A stretch of DNA of 64,000 bases, taken from Prevotellaceae bacterium UBA4361. GTDB lineage: Bacteria > Bacteroidota > Bacteroidia > Bacteroidales > Bacteroidaceae. The translations under genes and the position numbers were made by a program. Under the pieces are notes generated by a model. That model did not search any database. It was not told the DNA's origin and saw nothing but the letters and a program-made list of their open reading frames with translations. The stretch is from NCBI GenBank assembly GCA_002393575.1, contig DGSN01000018.1, forward strand, positions 18,573-82,572, in the 5' to 3' direction. Numbering within the stretch: the stretch's first letter is position 1; each line of letters begins with the position of its first letter. Positions 18,705-26,560 of the stretch are shown in pieces.

Positions 18705-18739
18705 TTTGCGGGAATTTATGTTTTTTGTTTTTAACTTTG
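18705..18739 (+). promoter_or_regulatory. Promoter of the VanX-like dipeptidase gene, inside a dispersed repeat
   Basis: TTTG (18705-18708), 23 bases, TAACTTTG (18732-18739): a good Bacteroidetes -33/-7 match. The other repeat copies have TAACGCGA or TAACACGA at the -7 position, so only this copy matches the -7 consensus. Confidence 0.6.
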
Positions 18740-18783
18740 CTCGCTCAAAAAATTGTATTGACTCAATCATAACGAATGACAAA

Positions 18784-19479
18784 ATGAAACACTCCCTTTT
18801 TCTTCTTCTGACACTCTGTTTCTTCTCCGTTCATTCTCTCGCTGCCCAACAGACGAAGAGGCATAAGTTGAGCGCAACGGCACAGAGCATGGCTAAACAG
18901 GGATTCGTGAACGTACTCGACTACGACTCCACCATCCGCGTGAGCCTCATGTATTCGCGTCCCGACAACTTCACGGGGCGTGTGCTCTATACCGACTTGC
19001 GCGAGGCCTATCTGCATCCGTTGGCTGCCAAGGCTCTGGCTCAGGCACAGAAGGAACTGAAGCGCAGACACCCCAACCTCAGTCTGATTATTTACGATGC
19101 AGGTCGCCCCATGTCCGTGCAGCAGAAGATGTGGAACGTGGTGAAAGGCACGTCGAAAAACATCTATGTCAGCAATCCTGCCAATGGCGGCGGACTCCAC
19201 AACTACGGTTTTGCTGTCGATATTTCCATCTGCAACGAGCATGGCGATTCCATCCCGATGGGCACCGTTGTGGATTACTTGGGCAAGATGGCGCATCCCG
19301 AATTGGAACCTACCTATCTTCGTCAGGGCAAAATCACCAAACAGGCTGTGGAGAACCGCCAGTTGCTGCGCGAGGTGATGGCTGTTGGTGGCTTCAAGGT
19401 GCTGCGCACGGAGTGGTGGCACTTCAACCTGAAGACACGCAAGCAAGTGAAAGCGGAGAAGAGACCTTACATCAAATAA
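18784..19479 (+). CDS. VanX-like D-Ala-D-Ala dipeptidase (peptidase M15D)
   Basis: 231 residues with signal peptide MKHSLFLLLTLCFFSVHSLAAQ; ATG 18784 is chosen because upstream codons fall in repeat and promoter DNA. Likely zinc ligands and catalytic residues are His139 and Asp146 (GGGLHNYGFAVDIS) and Glu210 and His213 (EWWHF). Their spacing equals that of VanX (116/123 and 181/184). The enzyme should hydrolyse D-Ala-D-Ala dipeptides in the periplasm. There is no vanHA or other resistance gene nearby, so peptidoglycan turnover is more likely than glycopeptide resistance. Confidence 0.85.
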   Translation: MKHSLFLLLTLCFFSVHSLAAQQTKRHKLSATAQSMAKQGFVNVLDYDSTIRVSLMYSRPDNFTGRVLYTDLREAYLHPLAAKALAQAQKELKRRHPNLSLIIYDAGRPMSVQQKMWNVVKGTSKNIYVSNPANGGGLHNYGFAVDISICNEHGDSIPMGTVVDYLGKMAHPELEPTYLRQGKITKQAVENRQLLREVMAVGGFKVLRTEWWHFNLKTRKQVKAEKRPYIK

Positions 19480-19481
19480 AA

Positions 19482-19618
19482 TCAAGGATTTAAAGGATTA
19501 AAAGGATTCTCTTTTACATGAATTATATCTTTTAAAATCCAAGCCATTCATCTTTATCAACTACAAATGATTTAGACAGACAAACTAAAAAATCCTTTAA
19601 ATCCTTCAAATCCTTGAT
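19482..19618. repeat. Long inverted repeat of AAGGATTTAAAGGATT type
   Basis: ATCAAGGATTTAAAGGATTA (from 19482) is the near-complement of the stretch at 19589-19617, enclosing about 80 bases. Could act as a bidirectional terminator between the dipeptidase and the methyltransferase. Confidence 0.6.
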
Positions 19619-19623
19619 AAAAA

Positions 19624-20880
19624 ATGCCAAGTCCTGTGCCTTTCATTGAATTTGTTCGCAAGCATTTGAACTCCGATGTTCGCTCCTTGATGCTGCAAGC
19701 TCGGCGTTATCCCGACGTGGATATGCGCAAGGCGGTGGTGCAAATCAGTGCGTGGCAGACGGCGCAGAAGAAGTTGCCGTTGTGGGCAACGACCGATGGC
19801 ATCGTCTTCCCCGAACATCTCTCAATGGAGCAATGCTCGTCGCAACAAACGGCTGAATACAAGGGGGAAGCCTTTGCCAAATGGCTGCAACCATCGGCTG
19901 AGAAAGATGCTATCCACATCACAGACCTGACGGGAGGCTTCGGCGTCGATGCCACATGTTTAGTTCGGAGTGTCGGAAATGAGCAAAATGCTCATCTCAC
20001 TTTTGTGGAAAGAAACGCAGAATTGTGCGAAATTGCTCGGCACAACCTTCCCTTGTTGGGCGTGAATCATGCCGACGTGCTTTGTGCAGATTCCGAAGAA
20101 GTGTTGACGCAACTCGCCACGCACCAACACCTCATTTTCATCGACCCTGCACGTCGAGACAATCATGGTGGAAAGACCGTAGCCATCTCCGATTGCACTC
20201 CCGATGTCATTCAGTTCAACGACCTCCTGCTCGACAAGGCAGATGTGGTGATGCTGAAACTCTCCCCCATGCTCGACATTGCCGAGGCAGAACGTCAGCT
20301 CAAGGGTATTCGGGAAATCCATATTGTCAGCGTGAATGGAGAATGTAAGGAAACGCTCTTTGTGCTTCAAAAAGAAGCGAAAACTCCCGATGAATTCGAC
20401 CAAAACGATGCGAAACTCATTTGTGTCAACCTCCTTCCCAATCAACAAGTGCAATCCTTCGTTTTCTCCCATTCCATCGAGAGAAATGCCTCCTGTACCT
20501 ATACATCGGAACTGAAACATTATCTCTACGAACCGAATGCCTCGGTGATGAAGGCGATGGCGTTCAAGTCCGTGGCAGAACACTTCCGTCTGGAAAAGCT
20601 CCATCCCAGCAGTCAACTCTATACCTCCGACACGCTCATTCCCGATTTCCCAGGAAGAATCTTTGACATCAAGGATTCCTCGCATTTCAATAAGAAAGAA
20701 CTAAAGAATCTATTGAAAGACATTCACAAAGCGAACCTCACTGTTCGCAATTTACCTCTTTCCGTTGCCGAACTTCGCAAGCGACTCAAACTCAGCGACG
20801 GTGGTAGTGATTATCTTTTCGCCACCACCCTTGCCGACGATGCGCACGTGCTGATTCTCTGCCAGAAAACTCTTTCCTGA
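19624..20880 (+). CDS. Class I SAM-dependent methyltransferase with THUMP-like domain
   Basis: 418 residues, cytoplasmic. The N-terminal ~90 residues include WQTAQKKLPLW. The Rossmann SAM site is ITDLTGGFGVDAT (around 100) with an acidic residue in FVERN; IFIDPARRD (around 178) is the catalytic-loop-like motif, and VVMLKLSPMLD follows. The C-terminal ~150 residues match the THUMP-like and PG_1098 ferredoxin-like domains found in Bacteroidetes homologs. Likely modifies RNA, substrate unknown. It is downstream of the large inverted repeat, so probably has its own transcript. Confidence 0.8.
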   Translation: MPSPVPFIEFVRKHLNSDVRSLMLQARRYPDVDMRKAVVQISAWQTAQKKLPLWATTDGIVFPEHLSMEQCSSQQTAEYKGEAFAKWLQPSAEKDAIHITDLTGGFGVDATCLVRSVGNEQNAHLTFVERNAELCEIARHNLPLLGVNHADVLCADSEEVLTQLATHQHLIFIDPARRDNHGGKTVAISDCTPDVIQFNDLLLDKADVVMLKLSPMLDIAEAERQLKGIREIHIVSVNGECKETLFVLQKEAKTPDEFDQNDAKLICVNLLPNQQVQSFVFSHSIERNASCTYTSELKHYLYEPNASVMKAMAFKSVAEHFRLEKLHPSSQLYTSDTLIPDFPGRIFDIKDSSHFNKKELKNLLKDIHKANLTVRNLPLSVAELRKRLKLSDGGSDYLFATTLADDAHVLILCQKTLS

Positions 20881-20987
20881 AAAAAAAGCAGAGGGGAAAT
20901 GTAACACTTTTCTTCATTTCCTCGTCTGTGTCGATGAAAGGCTTTTCGAAAAATCACAAAAAACTAAAACTAAAAGAATAAAAGCTT

Positions 20988-21560
20988 ATGAAAAAATTGA
21001 TGATGATTTGCCTCATGGCAATGAGCTGCCTGATGGTTCAGGCACAGGACTTCGACGCATTTTTTAGTAAATGGAAGGACAAGGCTGGTATTGAATATCA
21101 AGAAATCACGAATATCCGAGATTCTTTGTTGAGACAGATGAAGGAAAACATGCCCTCTTTTGGTTCTATTCCTGTTCAGTTTGATGAGGATTCGGTGAAT
21201 TGGACTGTTGAAACACCACAAGATTCAACAAGTCTGCTCAGCAGCTCAGAAGAGGGTTTTATTAATGCGCTCTTTATGGCTTGCCTCAAAGACAAGTCAA
21301 GTGCGGTGGGAATCAGAAGCATGACTGCTACAGGGGCGAACATGGACGTGGCAGAGAGTTTTTTGGAAGAGCTGAAGAATTTCAAGCTCAGCAATAAGTA
21401 TGAGGAAATATTTGCCAAAAACACAGAGGAGGGTGTTAGTCGCACTTATCTGCGAAGGATTGGGGGATTGTATGAACTCGTCCTCCTCAGTACTGTTCAC
21501 TTAGGATTCACTCAGATTTACGGCATCAATAGCACCATCGTTCATCAGCTGATAAAGTAG
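20988..21560 (+). CDS. Secreted protein of unknown function beside an ECF sigma gene
   Basis: 190 residues with signal peptide MKKLMMICLMAMSCLMVQAQ. The remainder is mostly helical, polar and lacks Cys pairs or recognised motifs. Its size, signal peptide and position in a sigma-factor cluster resemble DUF4252 proteins, and it may be a diverged member (the clear DUF4252 protein is at 22543-22995), but no convincing alignment is visible by eye. 63 bases precede the sigma factor. Confidence 0.65.
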   Translation: MKKLMMICLMAMSCLMVQAQDFDAFFSKWKDKAGIEYQEITNIRDSLLRQMKENMPSFGSIPVQFDEDSVNWTVETPQDSTSLLSSSEEGFINALFMACLKDKSSAVGIRSMTATGANMDVAESFLEELKNFKLSNKYEEIFAKNTEEGVSRTYLRRIGGLYELVLLSTVHLGFTQIYGINSTIVHQLIK

Positions 21561-21623
21561 ATGAATTCCAAAAGAATTTCTATTCTTCATTCTTTCATTC
21601 TTCGTTCTTCATTTTCATAATCC

Positions 21624-22124
21624 GTGGTTTCTGCTGAGAGTTTTAAGAAGCAGTTCCTCCCTCATAGTGAGGTGATGTATCGTGCAGCCTACCGCCTTCT
21701 GGATAATGCCCAGGATGCAGAGGACATGGTGCAGGAGGCATTCATACGCTTGTGGGAAAAACGAGAAACTGCTATGCAGGCTGACAACGCCGAGGCTTAT
21801 TGTGTGGCTTTGACCAAGAATCTCTGCATCGACCGCCTACGGCTGAAACGACTGGACTATGCCAATACTCCCCCCGAAAACCTGGAACTGCCCGACGAGT
21901 CGAATCTGCAACATAACATCGAACGGCGCGACCGACTGGAGGTCGCTCAAAGGGCGTTGGGCAAGTTGCCGAAACGACAGCAGGAAGTGGTAAAACTCTA
22001 TGATTTTGAAGGTCGGAGTGTGAAAGAGATTCAAGAAGAAACGGGACTGACCAACGTGAACATCCGTGTGCTGCTCAGTAGGGCACACCAAAAACTTAAA
22101 AACCTTTTCAACAATGAAGAATGA
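21624..22124 (+). CDS. RNA polymerase sigma factor, ECF type
   Basis: 166 residues from a GTG start (no earlier in-frame ATG is plausible). Region 2 is recognisable in AYRLLDNAQDAEDMVQEAFIRLWE and region 4 in LGKLPKRQQEVVKLYDFEGRSVKEIQEETGLTNVNIRVLLSRAHQKL. Its end overlaps the next gene, which encodes a one-TM protein likely to act as anti-sigma factor, so the pair should respond to an envelope signal. Preceded by tandem ATTCTTC-type repeats. Confidence 0.9.
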   Translation: MVSAESFKKQFLPHSEVMYRAAYRLLDNAQDAEDMVQEAFIRLWEKRETAMQADNAEAYCVALTKNLCIDRLRLKRLDYANTPPENLELPDESNLQHNIERRDRLEVAQRALGKLPKRQQEVVKLYDFEGRSVKEIQEETGLTNVNIRVLLSRAHQKLKNLFNNEE

Positions 22125-22461
22125 ACAAGACATACGCATCCCAGAGGGACTGAATCAACGCCTTTCGTCGCTCATCGACGAACTCGACGCACAGGAACGT
22201 AAGCGAAAAAGTATTCGTCTCCGTTGGTGGAGTACGGTTTCCGTCGCTGCTTGTGTAGCACTCGCCATTGGCATTGGAGTTCACACGCATTCCCAAGACA
22301 AGAAACTGATTGAAGTGAACTCTGTTGAAGAGGCGCAAATACAAACGGAGCGAGCTTTAATGGCTTTTTCACAAGCTCTCAACAAAGGACTCAAACAAAT
22401 AGAAAAAGCGGACGAAACCACTGTCCGCGTCAACGAAAGTTTTCAAAATTGCATCAAATAA
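22114..22461 (+). CDS. Single-pass membrane protein, probable anti-sigma partner
   Basis: 115 residues starting at the ATG that overlaps the sigma gene by 11 bases. N-terminal ~45 residues are cytoplasmic and charged (IRIPEGLNQRLSSLIDELDAQERKRK), followed by one TM helix (STVSVAACVALAIGIGV) and a polar helical periplasmic tail. No zinc anti-sigma motif is visible. Role inferred from position and topology. Confidence 0.7.
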   Translation: MKNEQDIRIPEGLNQRLSSLIDELDAQERKRKSIRLRWWSTVSVAACVALAIGIGVHTHSQDKKLIEVNSVEEAQIQTERALMAFSQALNKGLKQIEKADETTVRVNESFQNCIK

Positions 22462-22542
22462 TAAGTGAAGGTCAAAAGTCAAAGGTCAAAGGCGACCATA
22501 GTCCTCAGACCTTAGACCTTAGACTCAAAAACTCAAAATGAC

Positions 22543-22995
22543 ATGAAACGATTCCAAATACTTCTCTTTGCGTTCATTCTGTCTGCCTCTGCTTTTGCGC
22601 AAAAAGAATTTATCGACAAGTTAGGCAACATCGATGGTGTGACATCTGTCTATGTATCCAAAACCATGCTGAAACTACTTCCCCAACTCGACGTTAAGGA
22701 GCTGAACTTAAAAAAAATCTCTCAAAAGATGGATGGCGTGGAGATTCTCACCGCAGAAAATCAGAATGCTGCCAAAAAGTTGAAATCTGGTGCGTTATCC
22801 TACCTTCAAAAAAACAAATACGAGCAACTGATGGAAGTGAAAGACGGGAAGGACAACACCATCATTTACATGAAACAAAAGAACAAGGATTATTCCTCTT
22901 TTGTGCTTCTCAGTGCCGATGGAAACCATACAGGCTTCACACTCATTGCTCTCTCCGGTTCCCTCACATTGGAAGACATTCAAAGTATCAGGTAA
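22543..22995 (+). CDS. DUF4252 family secreted protein
   Basis: 150 residues, signal peptide MKRFQILLFAFILSASAFAQ. The family pattern is clear: FIDKLGNIDGVTSVYVSKTML...LKKISQKMDGVEILT and the C-terminal LIALSGSLTLEDIQSI. DUF4252 proteins are small envelope proteins often linked to ECF sigma/anti-sigma operons in Bacteroidetes; function unknown. It is separated from the previous gene by AGGTCAAA-type tandem repeats (about 22463-22535). Confidence 0.8.
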   Translation: MKRFQILLFAFILSASAFAQKEFIDKLGNIDGVTSVYVSKTMLKLLPQLDVKELNLKKISQKMDGVEILTAENQNAAKKLKSGALSYLQKNKYEQLMEVKDGKDNTIIYMKQKNKDYSSFVLLSADGNHTGFTLIALSGSLTLEDIQSIR

Positions 22996-23064
22996 TAAAA
23001 AACATCGCACTGCGTGCAGGACTTCTCTGATGATTCTGAATTGAATAATCGTCATGAAACGTAC

Positions 23065-23132
23065 AAAGTGCAAGGAACAAGGTACACAGTCTAACGCGGA
23101 GCGTGAAACGTGTACCTTGTTCCTTGTACTTT
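23065..23132. terminator. Bidirectional terminator hairpin between DUF4252 and kduI genes
   Basis: A 23-bp stem with one mismatch (23065-23087 with 23110-23132; core CAAGGAACAAGGTACAC) followed by T-rich sequence, between convergent genes. Confidence 0.75.
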
Positions 23133-23211
23133 TACTTTATATATAATCTGTGTCCATCAGTGTCATCTGTGGTTTATAACAGACGACTCGTGGCTGAAAG
23201 GCAAAACCGAG

Positions 23212-24054
23212 TTATTTGAGGTCGGTGATGAGGTAGAAGTCCTGGTCGCCGTAGTCCTGGTTCTCGCCGCCCATACCCCAGATGAAAGTGTAGTTGCTGG
23301 TGGCAGCAGCAGAGTGGATGGACCATTCAGGTGAGAGGACAGCCTGGTCACCCTTCATCCAGATGTGGCGAGTCTCTTCGATTTCGCCCATGAAGTGACA
23401 AACAGCTTGGTCTTCTGGCACTTCGAAGTAAAAGTATGCCTCCATGCGGCGAGAGTGAACGTGAGCAGGCATCGTGTTCCACACGCTTCCTGGCTTCAGT
23501 TCGGTCATTCCCATTTGCAGCTGGCAAGAGTCGAGCACCTTCTGCACAATCATGCGGTTGATGACACGGTCGTTCGAGCCTTCCAAGCTACCGAGCGCGA
23601 GGATGTCGGCATCAGCCTTCGTCACCTTCTTCGTAGGGTATTCCTTGTGAGCAGTGGTCGAGTTGATGTAGAACTTAGCTGGCTTCTCTGGGTCAGCACT
23701 GATGAATGTCACGTCGCGGTCGCCACGTCCGATGTAGAGAGCCTCCTTGTAGTCGAGTTCATAAACTTCTTCGCCCACTTTCACGCATCCCTTACCACCG
23801 ACATTGAAAATGCCCACCTCGCGGCGAGTGGTAAAATAAGGAGCCTTCAGCGGGTCGATAGCCTCCAGCTTGAGTTCTTCCTTCACAGGCTTGGCACCGC
23901 CTACAATCATGCGGTCGTACATGGAATAAACCAAATTCACTTCGTCGTCAGAGAATACCTTCTCAATGAGAAAGTCGCGGCGCAGACGCTTCGTGTCATA
24001 GTTCTTCGCGTCCTCTGGATGCGCCGCAAAGCGGATTTCATAATTTGTCTTCAT
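23212..24054 (-). CDS. kduI: 5-dehydro-4-deoxy-D-glucuronate isomerase
   Basis: 280 residues, the usual KduI length. Cupin metal site seen in AHVHSRRMEAYFYFE (His/His/Glu), with a further His near WSIHSAAATSNYTFIWGMGGEN. KduI converts 4-deoxy-L-threo-5-hexosulose-uronate, from unsaturated uronates produced by pectin or glycosaminoglycan lyases, into 3-deoxy-D-glycero-2,5-hexodiulosonate, the substrate of KduD-type dehydrogenases. The candidate next enzyme is 28 kb away (51735-52538). No lyase or uronate transporter is adjacent. The upstream spacer holds GAGTTTTTGAG-type repeats. Confidence 0.93.
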   Translation of the reverse strand: MKTNYEIRFAAHPEDAKNYDTKRLRRDFLIEKVFSDDEVNLVYSMYDRMIVGGAKPVKEELKLEAIDPLKAPYFTTRREVGIFNVGGKGCVKVGEEVYELDYKEALYIGRGDRDVTFISADPEKPAKFYINSTTAHKEYPTKKVTKADADILALGSLEGSNDRVINRMIVQKVLDSCQLQMGMTELKPGSVWNTMPAHVHSRRMEAYFYFEVPEDQAVCHFMGEIEETRHIWMKGDQAVLSPEWSIHSAAATSNYTFIWGMGGENQDYGDQDFYLITDLK

Positions 24055-24059
24055 GTTTA

Positions 24060-24253
24060 TTTAAGTTTTTAAGTTTTTGAGTTTCTGAGTTTTTGAGTTT
24101 TTAGTAGAGAAGAGTAAGTTTGTTAAACTTTAAGCTCTAAACTTTAAACTTTTTATTTGAGTTTCTGTGTTTATAAGTTTTTGAGTTATTCCATAGTCCT
24201 CATCTACTTCATCGAGAACAGAAAAACTTAAAAACTTAAAAACTCAAAAACTA
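24060..24253. repeat. Inverted AAGTTTTTGAGTTTTT-type repeats
   Basis: Tandem 9-10-mers such as AAGTTTTTGAG at 24060-24105 face their complements at about 24220-24253. The stretch could form a long AT-rich hairpin between trpB2 and kduI, both on the minus strand. Confidence 0.6.
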
Positions 24254-24254
24254 A

Positions 24255-25622
24255 TTAGATGATTTTCTCCAGTTCGTCAATGTTCTTCTGCACGTCGGCA
24301 TCGGTGAGCTCATAGTTCTGCAAACCGCCAGCGAAGTACTGGTCGTAGGCAGTCATGTCGATGAGTCCGTGGCCAGAGAGGTTGAAGAGGATGACCTTCT
24401 CTTCGCCAGTCTCCTTGCACTTCTTCGCCTCGCGAATCGTGGCAGCGATGGCGTGGCACGACTCTGGAGCTGGGATGATGCCTTCAGCACGAGCGAAGAG
24501 TGTACCAGCCTCGAAGGTCTCCAGCTGAGGAATGTCAACGGCACGCATCAAACCGTCCTTCAGCAACTGGCTGACAATCACGCCAGCACCGTGGTAGCGC
24601 AGACCGCCAGCGTGGATGTTGGCAGGGCGGAAGTTGTGGCCCAGCGTGAACATAGGCAGCAGAGGAGTGTAGCCTGTTTCGTCACCGAAGTCGTACTGGA
24701 ACACACCGCGAGTCAACTTAGGGCAAGATGCTGGTTCAGCAGCCACGAAGTCAATCTTCTTGCCTTCCTTGATGGTGTGGCGCATGAATGGGAAAGCGAT
24801 ACCGCCGAAGTTGGAACCGCCACCGAAACAAGCAATCACCATGTCAGGATATTCGCCAGCCATTGCCATCTGCTTCTCAGCCTCCAGACCGATGATGGAC
24901 TGGTGCAGGCTCACATGGCTCAGCACCGAACCAAGCGTGTATTTGCAGTTTGGCGTAGTCATAGCCAACTCGATAGCTTCCGAAATGGCAGTGCCGAGCG
25001 ACCCCTGGTGGTTAGGATATTTAGTGAGGATGTCCTTTCCCGCACGGGTTGACATGGATGGCGAAGGAGTGACCTGCGCACCGAATGTCTGCATGATGCT
25101 GCGGCGATAAGGCTTCTGCTCGTAGGAAATCTTCACCTGATAAACAGCGCATTCCAGTCCGAACACCTTGGCAGCATAGCTCAGTGCAGCACCCCATTGG
25201 CCAGCACCCGTCTCAGTTGTCACGTTGGTCACGCCCTGCATCTTGTTGTAGTAAGCCTGAGGCAGTGCCGAATTCAGCTTGTGGCTACCCACAGGGCTCA
25301 CACTCTCGTTCTTGAAGTAGATGTGAGCAGGAGTGCCGAGTGCTTCCTCCAATCCGTAAGCACGAACGAGCGGTGTAGAGCGGTAATACTTATACATCTC
25401 CCTCACTTGCTCAGGGATGTCAATCCAAGCGTCCGTCTGGTTCAATTCTTGGCGTGCTAACTCTTCTGCAAAAATAGGGTATAAGTCCTCTGGCTTCAGA
25501 GGCTCTTTGGTTGCTGGGTTCAGTGGAGGCAAAGGTTTGTTGACCATGTCGGCTTGGATGTTGTACCACTGCGTAGGAATCTCCGATTCAGGGAGAATGA
25601 AGCGTTTCGTTCTGTTGCTCAT
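24255..25622 (-). CDS. TrpB2-type tryptophan synthase beta-like protein
   Basis: 455 residues, longer than TrpB1 (~395) and typical of TrpB2. The PLP lysine is Lys115 in SPVGSHKLNSA; the phosphate-binding glycine loop is CFGGGSNFGG; TETGAGQWG is conserved. TrpB2 enzymes condense indole and serine without needing TrpA and are often regarded as indole-salvage enzymes. No trp operon genes are near, which fits an independent salvage role. The upstream spacer has AGGTCTAAGGTC-type tandem repeats (25660-25755). Confidence 0.9.
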   Translation of the reverse strand: MSNRTKRFILPESEIPTQWYNIQADMVNKPLPPLNPATKEPLKPEDLYPIFAEELARQELNQTDAWIDIPEQVREMYKYYRSTPLVRAYGLEEALGTPAHIYFKNESVSPVGSHKLNSALPQAYYNKMQGVTNVTTETGAGQWGAALSYAAKVFGLECAVYQVKISYEQKPYRRSIMQTFGAQVTPSPSMSTRAGKDILTKYPNHQGSLGTAISEAIELAMTTPNCKYTLGSVLSHVSLHQSIIGLEAEKQMAMAGEYPDMVIACFGGGSNFGGIAFPFMRHTIKEGKKIDFVAAEPASCPKLTRGVFQYDFGDETGYTPLLPMFTLGHNFRPANIHAGGLRYHGAGVIVSQLLKDGLMRAVDIPQLETFEAGTLFARAEGIIPAPESCHAIAATIREAKKCKETGEEKVILFNLSGHGLIDMTAYDQYFAGGLQNYELTDADVQKNIDELEKII

Positions 25623-25659
25623 GATTGTGAGATTTTTACTGAATTAATAATGGTTTTTA

Positions 25660-25755
25660 ATTAGGTCTGAGGTCTAAGGTCTGAGGTCTAAGGTCGTCTT
25701 TGACCTTTGACTTTAAGCCTTTGACCTTCGACTTTTGACCTTTGACTTTTAAAAT
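25660..25755. repeat. Tandem AGGTCTA / CTTTGAC-type short repeats
   Basis: Seven- to ten-base units (GTCTAAG, GTCTGAG, CTTTGAC) in tandem; the reverse complement of similar units occurs at 22463-22535. Intergenic, no coding. Confidence 0.6.
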
Positions 25756-25990
25756 GATTAGTGCTTCGGTGCAAAGGTACACATTTTTTGTATTCTTACC
25801 AAACACTTTAGTTTTGTTTTCCTGCGAATGACCAAGAAAACAAAGGCAAATCCATTGCCACAACGACAAAAACTCTCTGCGAGAACGATGCAAGCACGAT
25901 TGCGTTGGGAACGACGAGCGGAGAGTTTTCGAACCTACTCAAGCTCTCTTCTGATGGTGCTGCATCGTTCTTTCGCTTTTGCTGAATTTT

Positions 25991-26110
25991 CGAGCGCTCG
26001 TTTTTATTCAGGTGAGCCCTCGTTTGAGTTCAAGCGAGGGCTCGTTTGAATATCGCCGAGCCCTCGCTTAACTAGTTATATCGCAAGCGCGGTTCAGTCA
26101 GTGCTCATTC
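25991..26110. repeat. Four-unit 22-bp palindrome array, locus 3
   Basis: Cores CGAGCGCTCG, TGAGCCCTCG, CGAGGGCTCG and CGAGCCCTCG start at 25991, 26013, 26035 and 26057, each 22 bp apart. Units 3 and 4 are complementary and can form a 13-bp stem. The tail ATCGCAAGCGCG-GTTCAGT-CAGTGCTCATTC matches locus 2. Lies between divergent genes (starts 25622 and 26561). Confidence 0.9.
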
Positions 26111-26139
26111 CTCAAGCACTAAAAGCTAATAAACCCACG

Positions 26140-26335
26140 AAAATTGGCGGGGATTATGTTTTTATTTTAACGCGAATTGTCGTGAATTATCCGTGAATTT
26201 TTCGTAAATTATTTTTTTTGTTCGCGGGAAGAGAAATAAATTCATGAAAATTCGCGGATAATTTACGGTAATTCATGTTTTTTATTTTAACACGAATGAC
26301 CGTGAATTTTCCGTAAATTGTCCGTGATTTTTTTT
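26140..26335. repeat. AT-rich dispersed repeat, second locus
   Basis: About two copies of the AATTCATG / TTTTATTTTAACRCGAATTG / CGTGAATT unit also seen at 18480-18740, in the same orientation and again downstream of a 22-bp array. No gene was found in 25623-26560. Confidence 0.75.
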
Positions 26336-26451
26336 GTGATTGTAAAGAAGTGGATGGGTGTGTGAAATACAATATAGACTTTATAAATATAAGGTATATA
26401 GGGGTGGTTATGTTAATTTTTTGGGAGAAGTGACGGAAAATTGTTATTTCG

Positions 26452-26484
26452 TTTGCATAGTTTAGTTTAATTTTTATATATTTG
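26452..26484 (+). promoter_or_regulatory. Strong Bacteroidetes promoter of the 1229-aa secreted protein
   Basis: TTTG (26452-26455), 21 bases, TATATTTG (26477-26484). Implies a 5' leader of about 70 bases. The gene's biased codon use also suggests high expression. Confidence 0.7.
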
Positions 26485-26560
26485 CCACCGATATTGACTA
26501 ACAAGCGTCTAACAATAGATTTTATTCATATTTTTCTTAACTAACTTAATTTCACACATT

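Larger units (their letters stand above)
18480..18740. repeat. AT-rich dispersed repeat (AATTCATG / CGTGAATT family)
   Basis: About two and a half copies of a unit with AATTCATG, TTTTTTATTTTAACRCGAATTG and (C)CGTGAATT motifs. The same arrangement appears at 26140-26335, again just after a 22-bp array. The last copy carries the predicted promoter of the VanX-like gene. No gene was found in 18033-18783. Confidence 0.75.

Noticed and set aside
18784..19479. VanX-like gene as part of a glycopeptide-resistance cluster
   Set aside because: No vanH, vanA/B ligase or vanRS genes nearby and a signal peptide is present, unlike cytoplasmic VanX.
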